This document shows, piece by piece, positions 16,270 through 23,658 of a DNA stretch of 64,000 nt. Origin of the DNA: Motilibacter deserti (lineage in GTDB: Bacteria; Actinomycetota; Actinomycetes; Motilibacterales; Motilibacteraceae); assembly GCF_011250635.1 (NCBI RefSeq), contig NZ_JAANNP010000001.1, forward strand, positions 838,933 to 902,932, given 5' to 3'. Within the stretch, counting starts at the first letter, position 1. Every line of letters starts with the position of its first letter. The notes beneath the pieces were generated by a model. It did no database searches. It saw nothing but the letters and a program-made list of their open reading frames with translations, and was not told the DNA's origin. Both the position numbers and the translations under genes were made by a program.

Positions 16270-16694
16270 CGTGGCAGCCAGTCGCCAGGGCGGCGTGTCC
16301 ACGGCTCGTTGACACCCTCGATGCGGACCGTATCGACGGCGTCGCCCGCGCCCTCAATGTGGTACTCCGGCCACCCACCGGGATTCCCGTCCAGCGGCAG
16401 CGCAGGGCGCACCTCGGTGACGGCACCCGGATCGACGAGACGGCCCTCGATCAGGAAACGGCCCGGGTTCTCGTCGGGAAGGCCTGCGTCAACACGGAAG
16501 CCCGAGCTGAGCGAGGGATCCTTCGGCGTCCATGACATCCCACTCGGCAGCGAGCCTCGCTGCAGTCCGCCGATTCCGTCCTGTGCCTCGCCGTAGACCC
16601 GCCACACCGTCATTCCCTCCTGGGGAACGGCGATCGGGTCCTCGAAGCCGTCGAGCAACGTCCCATCGGATGTCCCGCCTGCATGGGCCGGCAC
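16266..16694 (-). CDS. orphan C-terminal toxin domain without secretion module
   Basis: The frame is open from upstream, and GTG 16694 is the most likely start if it is expressed; ATG before TVWRVYG is another. Key residues: TVWRVYGEAQDG, MSWTPKDPSLSSGFRVDAGL, PDENPGRFLIEG and RPALPLDGNPGGWPEYHIEG. I recall the same pattern (GLP-x-N-GRF ... ALPLDGN-GG-x-E) at the C-termini of RHS and other polymorphic toxins, but not its activity. There is no WXG100, RHS or other N-terminal delivery part. Just upstream is the duplicated segment, so this is an orphan cassette that could recombine with a full toxin gene. Confidence 0.65.
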   Translation of the reverse strand: MPAHAGGTSDGTLLDGFEDPIAVPQEGMTVWRVYGEAQDGIGGLQRGSLPSGMSWTPKDPSLSSGFRVDAGLPDENPGRFLIEGRLVDPGAVTEVRPALPLDGNPGGWPEYHIEGAGDAVDTVRIEGVNEPWTRRPGDWLPR

Positions 16695-16735
16695 CTCGGA
16701 CAGGCTGTGGTCGGAGACCTCACCCGGCCTTCGGG

Positions 16736-17219
16736 GCTCATCAGGACGGCAACGGGTCGAGAAGAAGCGCCACAACACCGCCCTTTTCGCCTCGCGCGCC
16801 GCCGCGCCGGACGTCCCCGTTCGCCTTGGTTCGCCATCGACGGCCCGAGTCCCGGTCGCGGCGACGGCACGGGCTCGGCGGAGCGCCTCATGCGCTCAAG
16901 ACACATTCAGGCGGCATAACTCGTGCGGTCGGGAAAGGCTGAACCAGAGTTCAGGATCTTCGCGAGGCGCTTGCGTGCGTTGGAGAAGTCGACGCCCGGC
17001 GGGTCGCTGTCCGGCGACTGCAGCTGCGTCACCTCGCCCGACTCCTTGTCCAGCTCGAGGAGTCCGAGGTTGTCCTCGGTGGGACCGAACCTGTATCGCA
17101 CCCGCGCCTCGTCCTCCTCCACCTTGAGAAGCATCGTGAAAAGCGCCATCTCAACGGTTCCTTTCGTGAACGTCAGCTCCGGGATGCCACTCCGGTTGCT
17201 GCCAAGTGAACCCCTGAGC
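16736..17219. repeat. segmental duplication, copy B (immunity gene with flanks)
   Basis: Partner of the block at 13200-13721. It holds the 3' end of the intact toxin gene, the immunity gene copy B and the conserved downstream stretch (16738-16826). The orphan toxin cassette begins directly after it on the minus strand. The 16827-16906 part has no recognisable content. Confidence 0.85.
16907..17149 (-). CDS. 80-residue putative immunity protein, copy B (cognate to the intact toxin)
   Basis: 80 residues, starting ATG one base after the toxin TGA (TGA-G-ATG), so it is transcribed and very likely translated with it. The sequence (VEEDEARVRYRFGPTEDNLG, SPDSDPPGVDFSNARKRLAK) is 74/80 identical to copy A. 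It is small, acidic and without signal peptide, as expected of an immunity protein acting in the cytoplasm. The pairing with the toxin is inferred from position only. Confidence 0.78.
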   Translation of the reverse strand: MALFTMLLKVEEDEARVRYRFGPTEDNLGLLELDKESGEVTQLQSPDSDPPGVDFSNARKRLAKILNSGSAFPDRTSYAA

Positions 17220-18659
17220 CTTGACGGCCTCGTGGGCCTCCGGGTAGGGCACGCCGTGCTGGCGCATGTAGTTCGACTCAGCGAGCTCGTGGCGGAGCAG
17301 GTCGAGGTCGTTCGGCAACGGCTTCCCGGCCGAGAGGCGGCGCCAGGCATCGGCGATGTCGGGGTCGGAGTCGAAGACATCAATGCGACCGTCGCCGAGG
17401 TCGTGCTGTTCGTGGAACAGATGCCTCTCGATCTGCTCGATCTGCCTGCGGGCCATCCCCGAGGACCGGGCGATCTCGTCAAGCGACCCTTCCCCGCCCG
17501 ACCGCACCGCCTCGTAGTAGTCCTGCGAATAGCGGTCACGGAGGCGATAGGCGCTCAGCGAGTCCGGGTCCGAGATCCGCGACAGTACGTCGTCCCACTC
17601 CTGAGGGCTCCTGATCCCCGAGCTCCGCACGAGGTCGCTCAGGCCGTCGAGGCCGTCTGCGGCGTGGCGGGCGTCGTTCAGGCCGTCGAGCCCGTCCGCG
17701 CCCCGCCCCAGCGCGGCGAGGTCGGCCAGCGCGTCCGCGCCCTTCAGCCCGCGGGTGACCGCAGCGGCCGTGCCACCGGTGAACACCGCCGCCACCAGGT
17801 CCGGCACCAGATGCCCCAGGGCGCGGGAGGGGTCGTCGGCCCACGTGTCCCAGTCCAACAGCCCCTTGCCCAGCTGCTTGCCGAACTCGACCGGGTCGTC
17901 CTTGAGCGCCTGCAGCAACGCCCCGGCCTGCTCGAGCGTGAGCCGGTTGCGCATGGCCAGCTCCTCGAGGGTCAGGTCGCCCGAGAGCACGGCCTGCAGG
18001 TCCGCGATCGGCCGCCACAATGGCGTCGTGACCAGCTTGCCCAGGTCCCAGAGCGCCTCCCCCGCGCCTACGAACACCCCGCCCACCGCCGCCGCGGCCG
18101 ACTCCAGCCAGTTGCGCTTGTCCGGCGCGTCCGCGCACCCGGCCCGCACCTCGCCCGCGCACTCGTGCGCCGCCGCGTCCAGCGCTGCCCGCGCCGAGGC
18201 CAGCTCCGCCAGCGCTCCGTCGCGCACCCCTTGCCCGGGGTCGGAGAACGGGATGATGGTGAGCGTCAACGTCGTGCCCTGCGCCGCCGCGTCCGCGACC
18301 TCACGCCGCGCCCGCGCCACGTCCGCGTCATAGGCGGCCCGCGCGTCCCGCGTCACCTGCTCCCCGCGCGCGTACTCCCCCTCGGCCCACTCGGCCCGCG
18401 CCTGCGCGTCCGCGAGCGCGTCGGCCCACCCCTCCAGCGCCGCGGCCGCCCGCTCGAACCCGGCCCCCGCCTTGTGCCAGCGCTCGGGCTCGGCGTCGAA
18501 CTTGTCCCGGAACGTGTCCGCCGCCCGCCCGGTCCACCCGTCCGTGGTGACCTTGGCCAGCGACTCCCCGACCTGCCGGAACGACGCGCCCTTCTGCCGC
18601 GCCACGCCGGCCTTGGCCCGGACCGCCCCGGGATCACCCTTGATCGAGAAGTCCGGCAC
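17151..18659 (-). CDS. polymorphic toxin with type VII secretion (WXG100-like) N-terminus
   Basis: 502 residues. Residues 1-190 form the helical putative T7SS-secreted domain (SIKGDPGAVRAKAGVARQKG, then DGWTGRAADTFRDKFDAEPE, a WxG motif with a long coiled region). Two weakly hydrophobic segments follow (AAAAVGGVFVGAGEALWDL near 190; LVPDLVAAVFTGGTAAAV near 295). A variable toxin tip occupies about 345-502, with EIARSSGMARRQIEQIERHL, DPDIADAWRRLSAGKPLPND and LLRHELAESNYMRQHGVPYP; the HELAE at residue 457 resembles a metal or catalytic motif, but the activity is unknown. The gene lies between a WXG100-like gene (3-base gap) and its putative immunity gene (1-base gap). Delivery by an ESX-type system is inferred; no ESX genes are in the window. 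Confidence 0.82.
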   Translation of the reverse strand: MPDFSIKGDPGAVRAKAGVARQKGASFRQVGESLAKVTTDGWTGRAADTFRDKFDAEPERWHKAGAGFERAAAALEGWADALADAQARAEWAEGEYARGEQVTRDARAAYDADVARARREVADAAAQGTTLTLTIIPFSDPGQGVRDGALAELASARAALDAAAHECAGEVRAGCADAPDKRNWLESAAAAVGGVFVGAGEALWDLGKLVTTPLWRPIADLQAVLSGDLTLEELAMRNRLTLEQAGALLQALKDDPVEFGKQLGKGLLDWDTWADDPSRALGHLVPDLVAAVFTGGTAAAVTRGLKGADALADLAALGRGADGLDGLNDARHAADGLDGLSDLVRSSGIRSPQEWDDVLSRISDPDSLSAYRLRDRYSQDYYEAVRSGGEGSLDEIARSSGMARRQIEQIERHLFHEQHDLGDGRIDVFDSDPDIADAWRRLSAGKPLPNDLDLLRHELAESNYMRQHGVPYPEAHEAVKAQGFTWQQPEWHPGADVHERNR

Positions 18660-18662
18660 CGC

Positions 18663-18992
18663 TCAGCGCCCCATCACGCGCACCGCGCGGACGTCACCGG
18701 CCACCGCCGTCATCCGCTCGTTGCCCTGCGCGTCGAACTCGGCGTAGTTCGTCGCGACCTGCCCGAGGCGGCCGCCCATCTCCTCCACGTCCCCGACCAG
18801 GTTGTTCATCCCGCGCTCCCAGCGGTCCTTGAACTCCTCGACCGCGGACCACACCACGTCCGAGCCCAACGCCGCCTCGCCCGGCACCAGGTCCTCGACG
18901 TCCTTGTCCTTGAACAGCTGCACCGTCTCCGCGACCCCCTGCGCCGCAGCAGCCAGCGACTGCAGGTCCACCTCGAAGTCGTACGACGGCAC
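18663..18992 (-). CDS. WXG100/ESX-like small secreted partner of the toxin
   Basis: 109 residues, helical, opening MPSYDFEVDLQSLAAAAQGV with VVWSAVEEFKDRWERGMNNL in the middle, where DRWERG takes the place of the WxG turn. Length and position (3 bases before the toxin) match WXG100-like proteins that pair with large T7SS effectors. First gene of the three-gene toxin operon; promoter in 18993-19171, shared with the divergent WXG100 pair. Confidence 0.78.
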   Translation of the reverse strand: MPSYDFEVDLQSLAAAAQGVAETVQLFKDKDVEDLVPGEAALGSDVVWSAVEEFKDRWERGMNNLVGDVEEMGGRLGQVATNYAEFDAQGNERMTAVAGDVRAVRVMGR

Positions 18993-19171
18993 CCCACACC
19001 CCCAGAACCACGGACAACCGGCGGCAGGCTACCTACCGCGAGCACACCCGGGCAGAACATCCCCGCCGGCCGCCCGGGCCGCGCGCCGCCCGACACCACC
19101 CGATCGGGCGGCGCTCTCCGAGTGCCCCCGTGGGCCCGATGGGACAGTAGATCGACGGACGGAGGAGGACG

Positions 19172-19492
19172 ATGGCCGACACCCAGCTCGAGCTCGGCGC
19201 CCAGGCGCGCGCGGCGCAGACCGTGCAGCAGGCGCTCGACCCTATCCAGACCACGCTGAGCAGCCTCGCCGACGCGCTGCAGAGCTCCGGCTCGGGCTTC
19301 GCCGGCGGGGCCGCGGCCGGGTTCGCCGAGGCGGCGACAGCGTGGTTCGAGGCGGCGCAGGACCTGCTCCCCGCGCTGCAGGAGTACGCCGGCAACCTCG
19401 TCGCGACCGACGTGACCGCCGCGACCACCGACGCCGAGCAGCAGGCCGCGTACGCCGCCCGGCTCGCCGGCCGTCTCGGAGGCCCGCAGTGA
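19172..19492 (+). CDS. WXG100-family-like protein 1 of divergent pair
   Basis: 106 residues, Ala-rich and helical, with good Shine-Dalgarno (GGAGGAGG). The sequence shows QTVQQALDPIQTTLSSLADA, a FAEAATAWFEAAQDL turn region and the C-terminal AAYAARLAGRLGGPQ. No signal peptide. Size and pattern fit ESAT-6/WXG100-like export substrates or chaperones, although a canonical WxG is lacking (AWFEA). It overlaps the next gene by GTGA. Confidence 0.65.
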   Translation: MADTQLELGAQARAAQTVQQALDPIQTTLSSLADALQSSGSGFAGGAAAGFAEAATAWFEAAQDLLPALQEYAGNLVATDVTAATTDAEQQAAYAARLAGRLGGPQ

Positions 19493-19788
19493 GCGGGCGC
19501 GGCCTGGTCGTGCACGTCGCCGACCTCGAGGCCATGGAGCACGCGATGACGCTCGCCCACGAGCAGATCCTCGAGCAGGTCAAAGCCGTGCTCGACGACG
19601 TCAACACCCATATCACCGGATGGTCGGCGGCCACCGCCTCCCGCGCCGCGGAGATGGACCACCAGCGCCGGCTGCGCGACGGGGTCGAGAGCCTGTGCAG
19701 CGCGCTCGAGCGCGTACGCGCCGCCCTCGCCGAGGTCCGCGCCGACGCCCACGACACCGAGGTCCGCAACGTCGCCCTGCTGAGCTGA
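19489..19788 (+). CDS. WXG100-family-like protein 2 of divergent pair
   Basis: 99 residues from GTG 19489, overlapping the upstream stop (GTGA). Helical throughout: ADLEAMEHAMTLAHEQILEQ, then HITGWSAATASRAAEMDHQR (a central turn between two helices), then SALERVRAALAEVRADAHDT. The pair resembles EsxA/EsxB-type heterodimer genes and faces away from the toxin operon over a 179-bp intergenic region. Role with the toxin is inferred from neighbourhood. Confidence 0.65.
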   Translation: MSGRGLVVHVADLEAMEHAMTLAHEQILEQVKAVLDDVNTHITGWSAATASRAAEMDHQRRLRDGVESLCSALERVRAALAEVRADAHDTEVRNVALLS

Positions 19789-19867
19789 CCCGTCCCGGTT
19801 GAGCGCCCTCTCCCGGGGCACAGTCCGGCCGTCTGACGGGGCAGGGCGAGGGTGAAGGGCGACAGCC

Positions 19868-21016
19868 ATGCGCGCGATGGTCTACCGCGGGCCCTACCGG
19901 GTCCGCGTCGAGGAGAAGGACATCCCGCCGATCGAGCATCCGAATGATGCGATCGTGCGGGTCACGATGGCCGCCATCTGCGGCTCCGACCTGCACCTCT
20001 ACCACGGGATGATGCCCGACACCCGGGTCGGCATGACGTTCGGACACGAGTTCATCGGCGTGGTCGAGCAGGTCGGGTCGTCCGTCCAGAACCTCAAGGT
20101 CGGCGACCGGGTGATGGTCCCGTTCAACATCTACTGCGGGTCCTGCTTCTTCTGCGCGCGCGGCCTCTACTCCAACTGCCACAACGTCAACCCGAACGCG
20201 ACCGCGGTGGGCGGCATCTACGGCTACTCGCACACCTGCGGTGGCTACGACGGCGGCCAGTCCGAGTACGTCCGGGTCCCCTTCGCCGACGTCGGCCCGA
20301 GCCTCATCCCCGACTGGATGGACGACGAGGACGCGCTGCTCTGCACGGACGCGCTGTCGACGGGCTACTTCGGCGCCCAGCTCGCGGACATCGTCGAGGG
20401 CGACGTCGTGGTCGTCCTCGGCGCCGGCCCGGTGGGGCTCTACGCGGCGAAGTCGGCATGGTTCATGGGCGCCGGCCGCGTGATCGTGATCGACCACCTC
20501 GACTACCGGCTGGAGAAGGCGCGCACGTTCGCGCACGCCGAGACCTACAACTTCACCGAGTACGACGACATCGTCGTGCACCTGAAGAAGATCACCGACT
20601 ACATCGGCGCGGACCGGGTCATCGACGCGGTCGGCGCCGAGGCCGACGGCAACTTCCTCCAGCACGTCACCTCGACGAAGCTCAAGCTGCAGGGCGGCTC
20701 GCCGATCGCGCTCAACTGGGCCATCGACGGTGTGCGCAAGGGCGGCACGATCAGCGTCATGGGCGCGTACGGGCCGCTCTTCAGCGCGGTGAAGTTCGGC
20801 GACGCGATGAACAAGGGGCTGACGCTCCGGATGAACCAGGCGCCGGTGAAGCGCCAGTGGCCACGGCTCTTCGAGCACATCCGCAACGGCTACCTGAAGC
20901 CGAACGACATCGTGACCCACCGCATCCCGCTCGAGCACATCGCCGAGGGATACCACATCTTCTCGGCGAAGCTGGACGGCTGCATCAAGCCGATCATCCT
21001 CCCGAACGCCTCCTGA
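19868..21016 (+). CDS. zinc-dependent alcohol/formaldehyde dehydrogenase family protein
   Basis: Medium-chain zinc dehydrogenase of 382 residues. Catalytic zinc site: CGSDLH, GHEF; structural zinc cysteines in NIYCGSCFFCARGLYSNCHN; Rossmann motif VVVLGAGPVGLYAAKSAWFM. The sequence NEGAEADGNFLQ-like insert and length resemble the glutathione-independent formaldehyde dehydrogenase branch. Cytoplasmic NAD(P)-dependent oxidation of an alcohol or aldehyde adduct; the true substrate is not evident. It shares an operon with the next gene (16-base gap). Confidence 0.85.
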   Translation: MRAMVYRGPYRVRVEEKDIPPIEHPNDAIVRVTMAAICGSDLHLYHGMMPDTRVGMTFGHEFIGVVEQVGSSVQNLKVGDRVMVPFNIYCGSCFFCARGLYSNCHNVNPNATAVGGIYGYSHTCGGYDGGQSEYVRVPFADVGPSLIPDWMDDEDALLCTDALSTGYFGAQLADIVEGDVVVVLGAGPVGLYAAKSAWFMGAGRVIVIDHLDYRLEKARTFAHAETYNFTEYDDIVVHLKKITDYIGADRVIDAVGAEADGNFLQHVTSTKLKLQGGSPIALNWAIDGVRKGGTISVMGAYGPLFSAVKFGDAMNKGLTLRMNQAPVKRQWPRLFEHIRNGYLKPNDIVTHRIPLEHIAEGYHIFSAKLDGCIKPIILPNAS

Positions 21017-21032
21017 CGAAGGGCAGCAGACG

Positions 21033-21608
21033 ATGGCCTACACGCCGGAGAAGCCGCCGCTTCCCGAGACGACGGAGCAGTTGCGCGCCCGCATCCCCGG
21101 GTGGGGGGTCGACCTCGACCCCGAGGACCGGCCGGCGGTGCCGCGCGAGCGCTTCGACCCCGCGGCGAGCGGGGCGCGGTGGGAGTTCCCCGAGCGCCAG
21201 CCGGAGAAGTGGCCGCGCGAGCGCTCGATCGAGCACAAGTTCCTGACACCCGTCTTCGGCACGTCCACCCCTCCGAAGGGCCTGTCGGGGGTCATCCGCC
21301 GCCACGCCTACGCGAAGTACAGCGAGGGGCGCGCCGCCCACTGGCTGCTGCTCGTTGCCGCCGACCGGGTCGACCGGACCGAGCACGTGCTCGCGTCCTT
21401 CCTGACTCCGCGGCCGGACAACCCGGTCACCGAGACCGGCGTGCTCAGCGAGCCGAAGAGCCACCCGGTGTCCAGCCGGTTCGGCCAGAAGCGCGCCGAC
21501 GTCAACCACCAGTGGCTGGACCCGATCCTCGTCGGCGGGCCGTGGGTGCTCAGCGGCATCGTCGCCTACCGGACCGTGCGCGGGGCCGTGCGCCGCATCC
21601 GCCGCTGA
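21033..21608 (+). CDS. conserved hypothetical protein co-transcribed with the zinc dehydrogenase
   Basis: 191 residues. It starts with a Pro/Glu/Arg-rich region (PEKPPLPETTEQLRARIPGW, GVDLDPEDRPAVPRERFDP) and has a central KGLSGVIRRHAYAKYSEGRA followed by WLLLVAADRVDRTEHVLASF. A weak hydrophobic segment (LVGGPWVLSGIVAYRTV) near the C-terminus could sit at the membrane. I recall such proteins next to this type of dehydrogenase in actinobacteria, but no function is known to me. Confidence 0.75.
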   Translation: MAYTPEKPPLPETTEQLRARIPGWGVDLDPEDRPAVPRERFDPAASGARWEFPERQPEKWPRERSIEHKFLTPVFGTSTPPKGLSGVIRRHAYAKYSEGRAAHWLLLVAADRVDRTEHVLASFLTPRPDNPVTETGVLSEPKSHPVSSRFGQKRADVNHQWLDPILVGGPWVLSGIVAYRTVRGAVRRIRR

Positions 21609-21659
21609 GGGCGGCCGCAGCCGGCACCAACGAGCCGCGGACGCGATCGCCCGTCGCCG

Positions 21660-22115
21660 TCACCGTGCGGGCTCGGCCAGCTTCCAGCCGTCCCCCGCGG
21701 CCTCGACCTCCGGGCCGCCGATGTTTGCCTGCGGTCGGCCGTTCCCGTCCGCTGCCTGCACCCGCACCCGCCCCGTCGCGCCCTGCTGCACGGTGATGGT
21801 GAAGGGCAGCACACCGCTTCCGGAAGCAGAGTTCTGCTGACTCTGCGGTGTCACGGTCACGCCCGCAGGGGGCTCGAAGGTGATGGACCCGCCGAGCCGG
21901 GGGTCGACGCAGAACCACAGGGTCGTCGAGGCCCCGTAGGCGTGCGTCTCCCCTGTCCAGTGGAACCCCACCGCCGCCGCCGCGTCCTTGCCCTGCAGCG
22001 ACACGTGGTTGCAGTCGGCGGGCCGGGCGGGCGCCCCGGACGTGCCTGCGTCGGAGCCGCACGCCGCGAGCACGAGCACGGCGGCGAGCGGGAGGGCGGC
22101 AGTGGCGGGTCGCAC
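21660..22115 (-). CDS. small lipoprotein of unknown function
   Basis: 151 residues with a lipoprotein signal (ALPLAAVLVLAACGSDAG; lipobox LAAC), so anchored on the outer face of the membrane. The rest is beta-rich: TLWFCVDPRLGGSITFEPPA and VLPFTITVQQGATGRVRVQA. Two further cysteines could form a disulphide. It lies downstream of a hairpin that separates it from the secreted-protein gene upstream. Confidence 0.75.
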   Translation of the reverse strand: MRPATAALPLAAVLVLAACGSDAGTSGAPARPADCNHVSLQGKDAAAAVGFHWTGETHAYGASTTLWFCVDPRLGGSITFEPPAGVTVTPQSQQNSASGSGVLPFTITVQQGATGRVRVQAADGNGRPQANIGGPEVEAAGDGWKLAEPAR

Positions 22116-22131
22116 GGCCTCATTGTCGGTC

Positions 22132-22163
22132 CCGGCCCCGCCCCTTCGCAGGGACGGGGCCGG
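22132..22163 (-). terminator. hairpin between secreted-protein gene and lipoprotein gene
   Basis: CCGGCCCCG (22132-22140) pairs with CGGGGCCGG (22155-22163), 6 bases after the stop at 22170 on the minus strand. The loop contains a further CCC/GGG pair. Confidence 0.55.
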
Positions 22164-22169
22164 AAGGCT

Positions 22170-22994
22170 TCACGGCACGACGCGGTAGCTCAGCTGGGCA
22201 CTGAACCCGACCGGGCCGTCGACGCGGCCGTGGAACGGGTGCCACTTGCCGTCCTGGTTGCGCGTCGGGGCCGTCGCCCAGGCGGTCGCCCAGTCGGCCT
22301 CGCTGTCACTGCCCTGGCCCCAACTGGGCCCGAGGCCGTGCACGCACAGCTCGAAGAAGTCGCAGTCGTCGTCGTACATCTCGACCGCGGCCGTGATGGT
22401 GGGCGCGGTGTTGGGCACGGTCAGCACGAGCCCGTGCAGCGACGTGCCGACGCCGTTCAGTCCGTCCCCGTCGATCTGCCGGCTCTCGTCGATCGTCACC
22501 TGCGCGTCGCCCGCCCGGCCGTACACGCTCATGTCGCCCGCCGACCAGAAGTCGCTGTCGTCCCAGACGTCGGCGGTGTCGAAGCGCACCTGCACCCGGC
22601 CGCGCTGCGTGCTGACCGTGCTCTGCCGGGCGACGGCGGCCCCGGAGGCGTCGATCACGGTCGCCCACCACGTGTAGTCGTTGGCGGGGCTCAGCCCGTC
22701 GACGCTGAGGACGTGCGTGGTCGACGGGACGCTGACCACCTTGGCGCCCGCCACGCCTCCGGTGGAGTCGAAGAGGTAGTAGTAGGCGGTCGTCGGCACG
22801 TTGGTCTGCAGCGTCGTCGTCACGTTGCTCAGGCCGGCGCCCGTCTGCGCCGCGGTGATGCACACTCCGTCCTTGCACGTGTCGGCGTGCGCTACGCCGG
22901 TCGAGGCGAGCGAGGCCGACAGCGTCGCGAGCACGAGGGCGATCGCGGAGAGGATGCTGGTGAGAGGCCGCTTGGCGGCGGGTCGGTTCGTCAT
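22170..22994 (-). CDS. secreted beta-rich protein, palindrome-controlled candidate
   Basis: 274 residues from ATG 22994. Sec signal peptide (LTSILSAIALVLATLSASLA ... AHA), then a fibronectin-like domain (QTNVPTTAYYYLFDSTGG, VLSVDGLSPANDYTWWATV) and a C-terminal beta domain (DDSDFWSAGDMSVYGRAGDA, MYDDDCDFFELCVHGLGPSW). Exported; function unknown. Two copies of the TGAGCA-N5-TGCTCA palindrome lie 36-52 and 77-93 bases upstream of the start. Confidence 0.72.
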   Translation of the reverse strand: MTNRPAAKRPLTSILSAIALVLATLSASLASTGVAHADTCKDGVCITAAQTGAGLSNVTTTLQTNVPTTAYYYLFDSTGGVAGAKVVSVPSTTHVLSVDGLSPANDYTWWATVIDASGAAVARQSTVSTQRGRVQVRFDTADVWDDSDFWSAGDMSVYGRAGDAQVTIDESRQIDGDGLNGVGTSLHGLVLTVPNTAPTITAAVEMYDDDCDFFELCVHGLGPSWGQGSDSEADWATAWATAPTRNQDGKWHPFHGRVDGPVGFSAQLSYRVVP

Positions 22995-23029
22995 GCCCAC
23001 AGGACACTCCGCTCCGCCCCCTTCCCGGC

Positions 23030-23046
23030 AGAGCATCGATTGCTCA
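23030..23046. promoter_or_regulatory. palindromic operator copy 1
   Basis: AGAGCA-TCGAT-TGCTCA, one mismatch to TGAGCA-N5-TGCTCA. It is 36-52 bases upstream of the minus-strand secreted-protein start, where a -35/-10 region is expected, so binding would probably affect that promoter directly. Confidence 0.6.
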
Positions 23047-23070
23047 GCTCAGGCAGTGGCACGGGCGACG

Positions 23071-23087
23071 TGAGCAAGAAATGCTCA
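23071..23087. promoter_or_regulatory. palindromic operator copy 2
   Basis: TGAGCA-AGAAA-TGCTCA, perfect 6-bp arms. Its centre is 41 bp (about four helical turns) from copy 1. It lies between the secreted-protein gene and the truncated haemoglobin gene (75-91 bases upstream of ATG 23162). Confidence 0.65.
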
Positions 23088-23161
23088 GGCCCGGCCCGCG
23101 CGCCCGTGGTGCAATCGCTGTGACGGCGGGAGACCCCGCGCAGAGCGAGGAGGCGGACCGC

Positions 23162-23596
23162 ATGGCGACGACGGAGGCGCGAGAGCAGGACGGCCCCGAG
23201 CCGGCGGACGACCCGCTGCACGCGGAGGCCATGGCGACGGGGAGCCTCTACGACCAGCTGGGCGGTGGCGCTGGGCTGCGGACGGCGGTGGCCGTGTTCT
23301 ACGCCCGCGTGGTGCAGGACCCGCTGCTCGCGCCGTGGTTCGCCGGAATCGACCTCAAGCGGCTCAAGAGCCACCAGCACGCCTTCCTCAGCACGGCGGT
23401 CGGCGGCCCGGACGTGTTCACCGGCCGGACGATGGCCGCGGCCCACGCCGGGCTCGCCGTCACCGACCCCGCGTTCGACGCGATCGTCGAGCACCTCGCG
23501 GCCACGCTGCGCGACCTCGACCTCGAGCCCGGTGCGGTCGCCGAGGTCGTCGAGCGGGTCGAGGCGCTGCGCGCCGACGTCGTCGAGCACGACTGA
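23162..23596 (+). CDS. truncated haemoglobin
   Basis: 144 residues from ATG 23162, with GAGGAGG in place; an inner ATG before ATGSLYDQLGGG (23231) would give the bare globin. The 2-on-2 globin pattern is visible: SLYDQLGGGAGLRTAVAVFY, LAPWFAGIDLKRLKSHQHAF, GGPDVFTGRTMAAAHAGLAV (the His of AAAHAGL fits the proximal haem ligand). Group I (trHbN/GlbN) proteins bind O2 and NO in the cytoplasm and are used for NO detoxification or redox sensing. It precedes the LAL regulator by 62 bases, perhaps in one transcript. Confidence 0.85.
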   Translation: MATTEAREQDGPEPADDPLHAEAMATGSLYDQLGGGAGLRTAVAVFYARVVQDPLLAPWFAGIDLKRLKSHQHAFLSTAVGGPDVFTGRTMAAAHAGLAVTDPAFDAIVEHLAATLRDLDLEPGAVAEVVERVEALRADVVEHD

Positions 23597-23658
23597 CAAA
23601 GCCCTTCGGCGCGCAGAATTCGGCTGCACGGCACGGACAACTACGGCAAAGTGTGCCC

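Noticed and set aside
12695-19788. Whether the toxin island is an integrated mobile element
   Set aside because: I saw no integrase, transposase, tRNA target or flanking direct repeats, and the base composition is like that of its neighbours.
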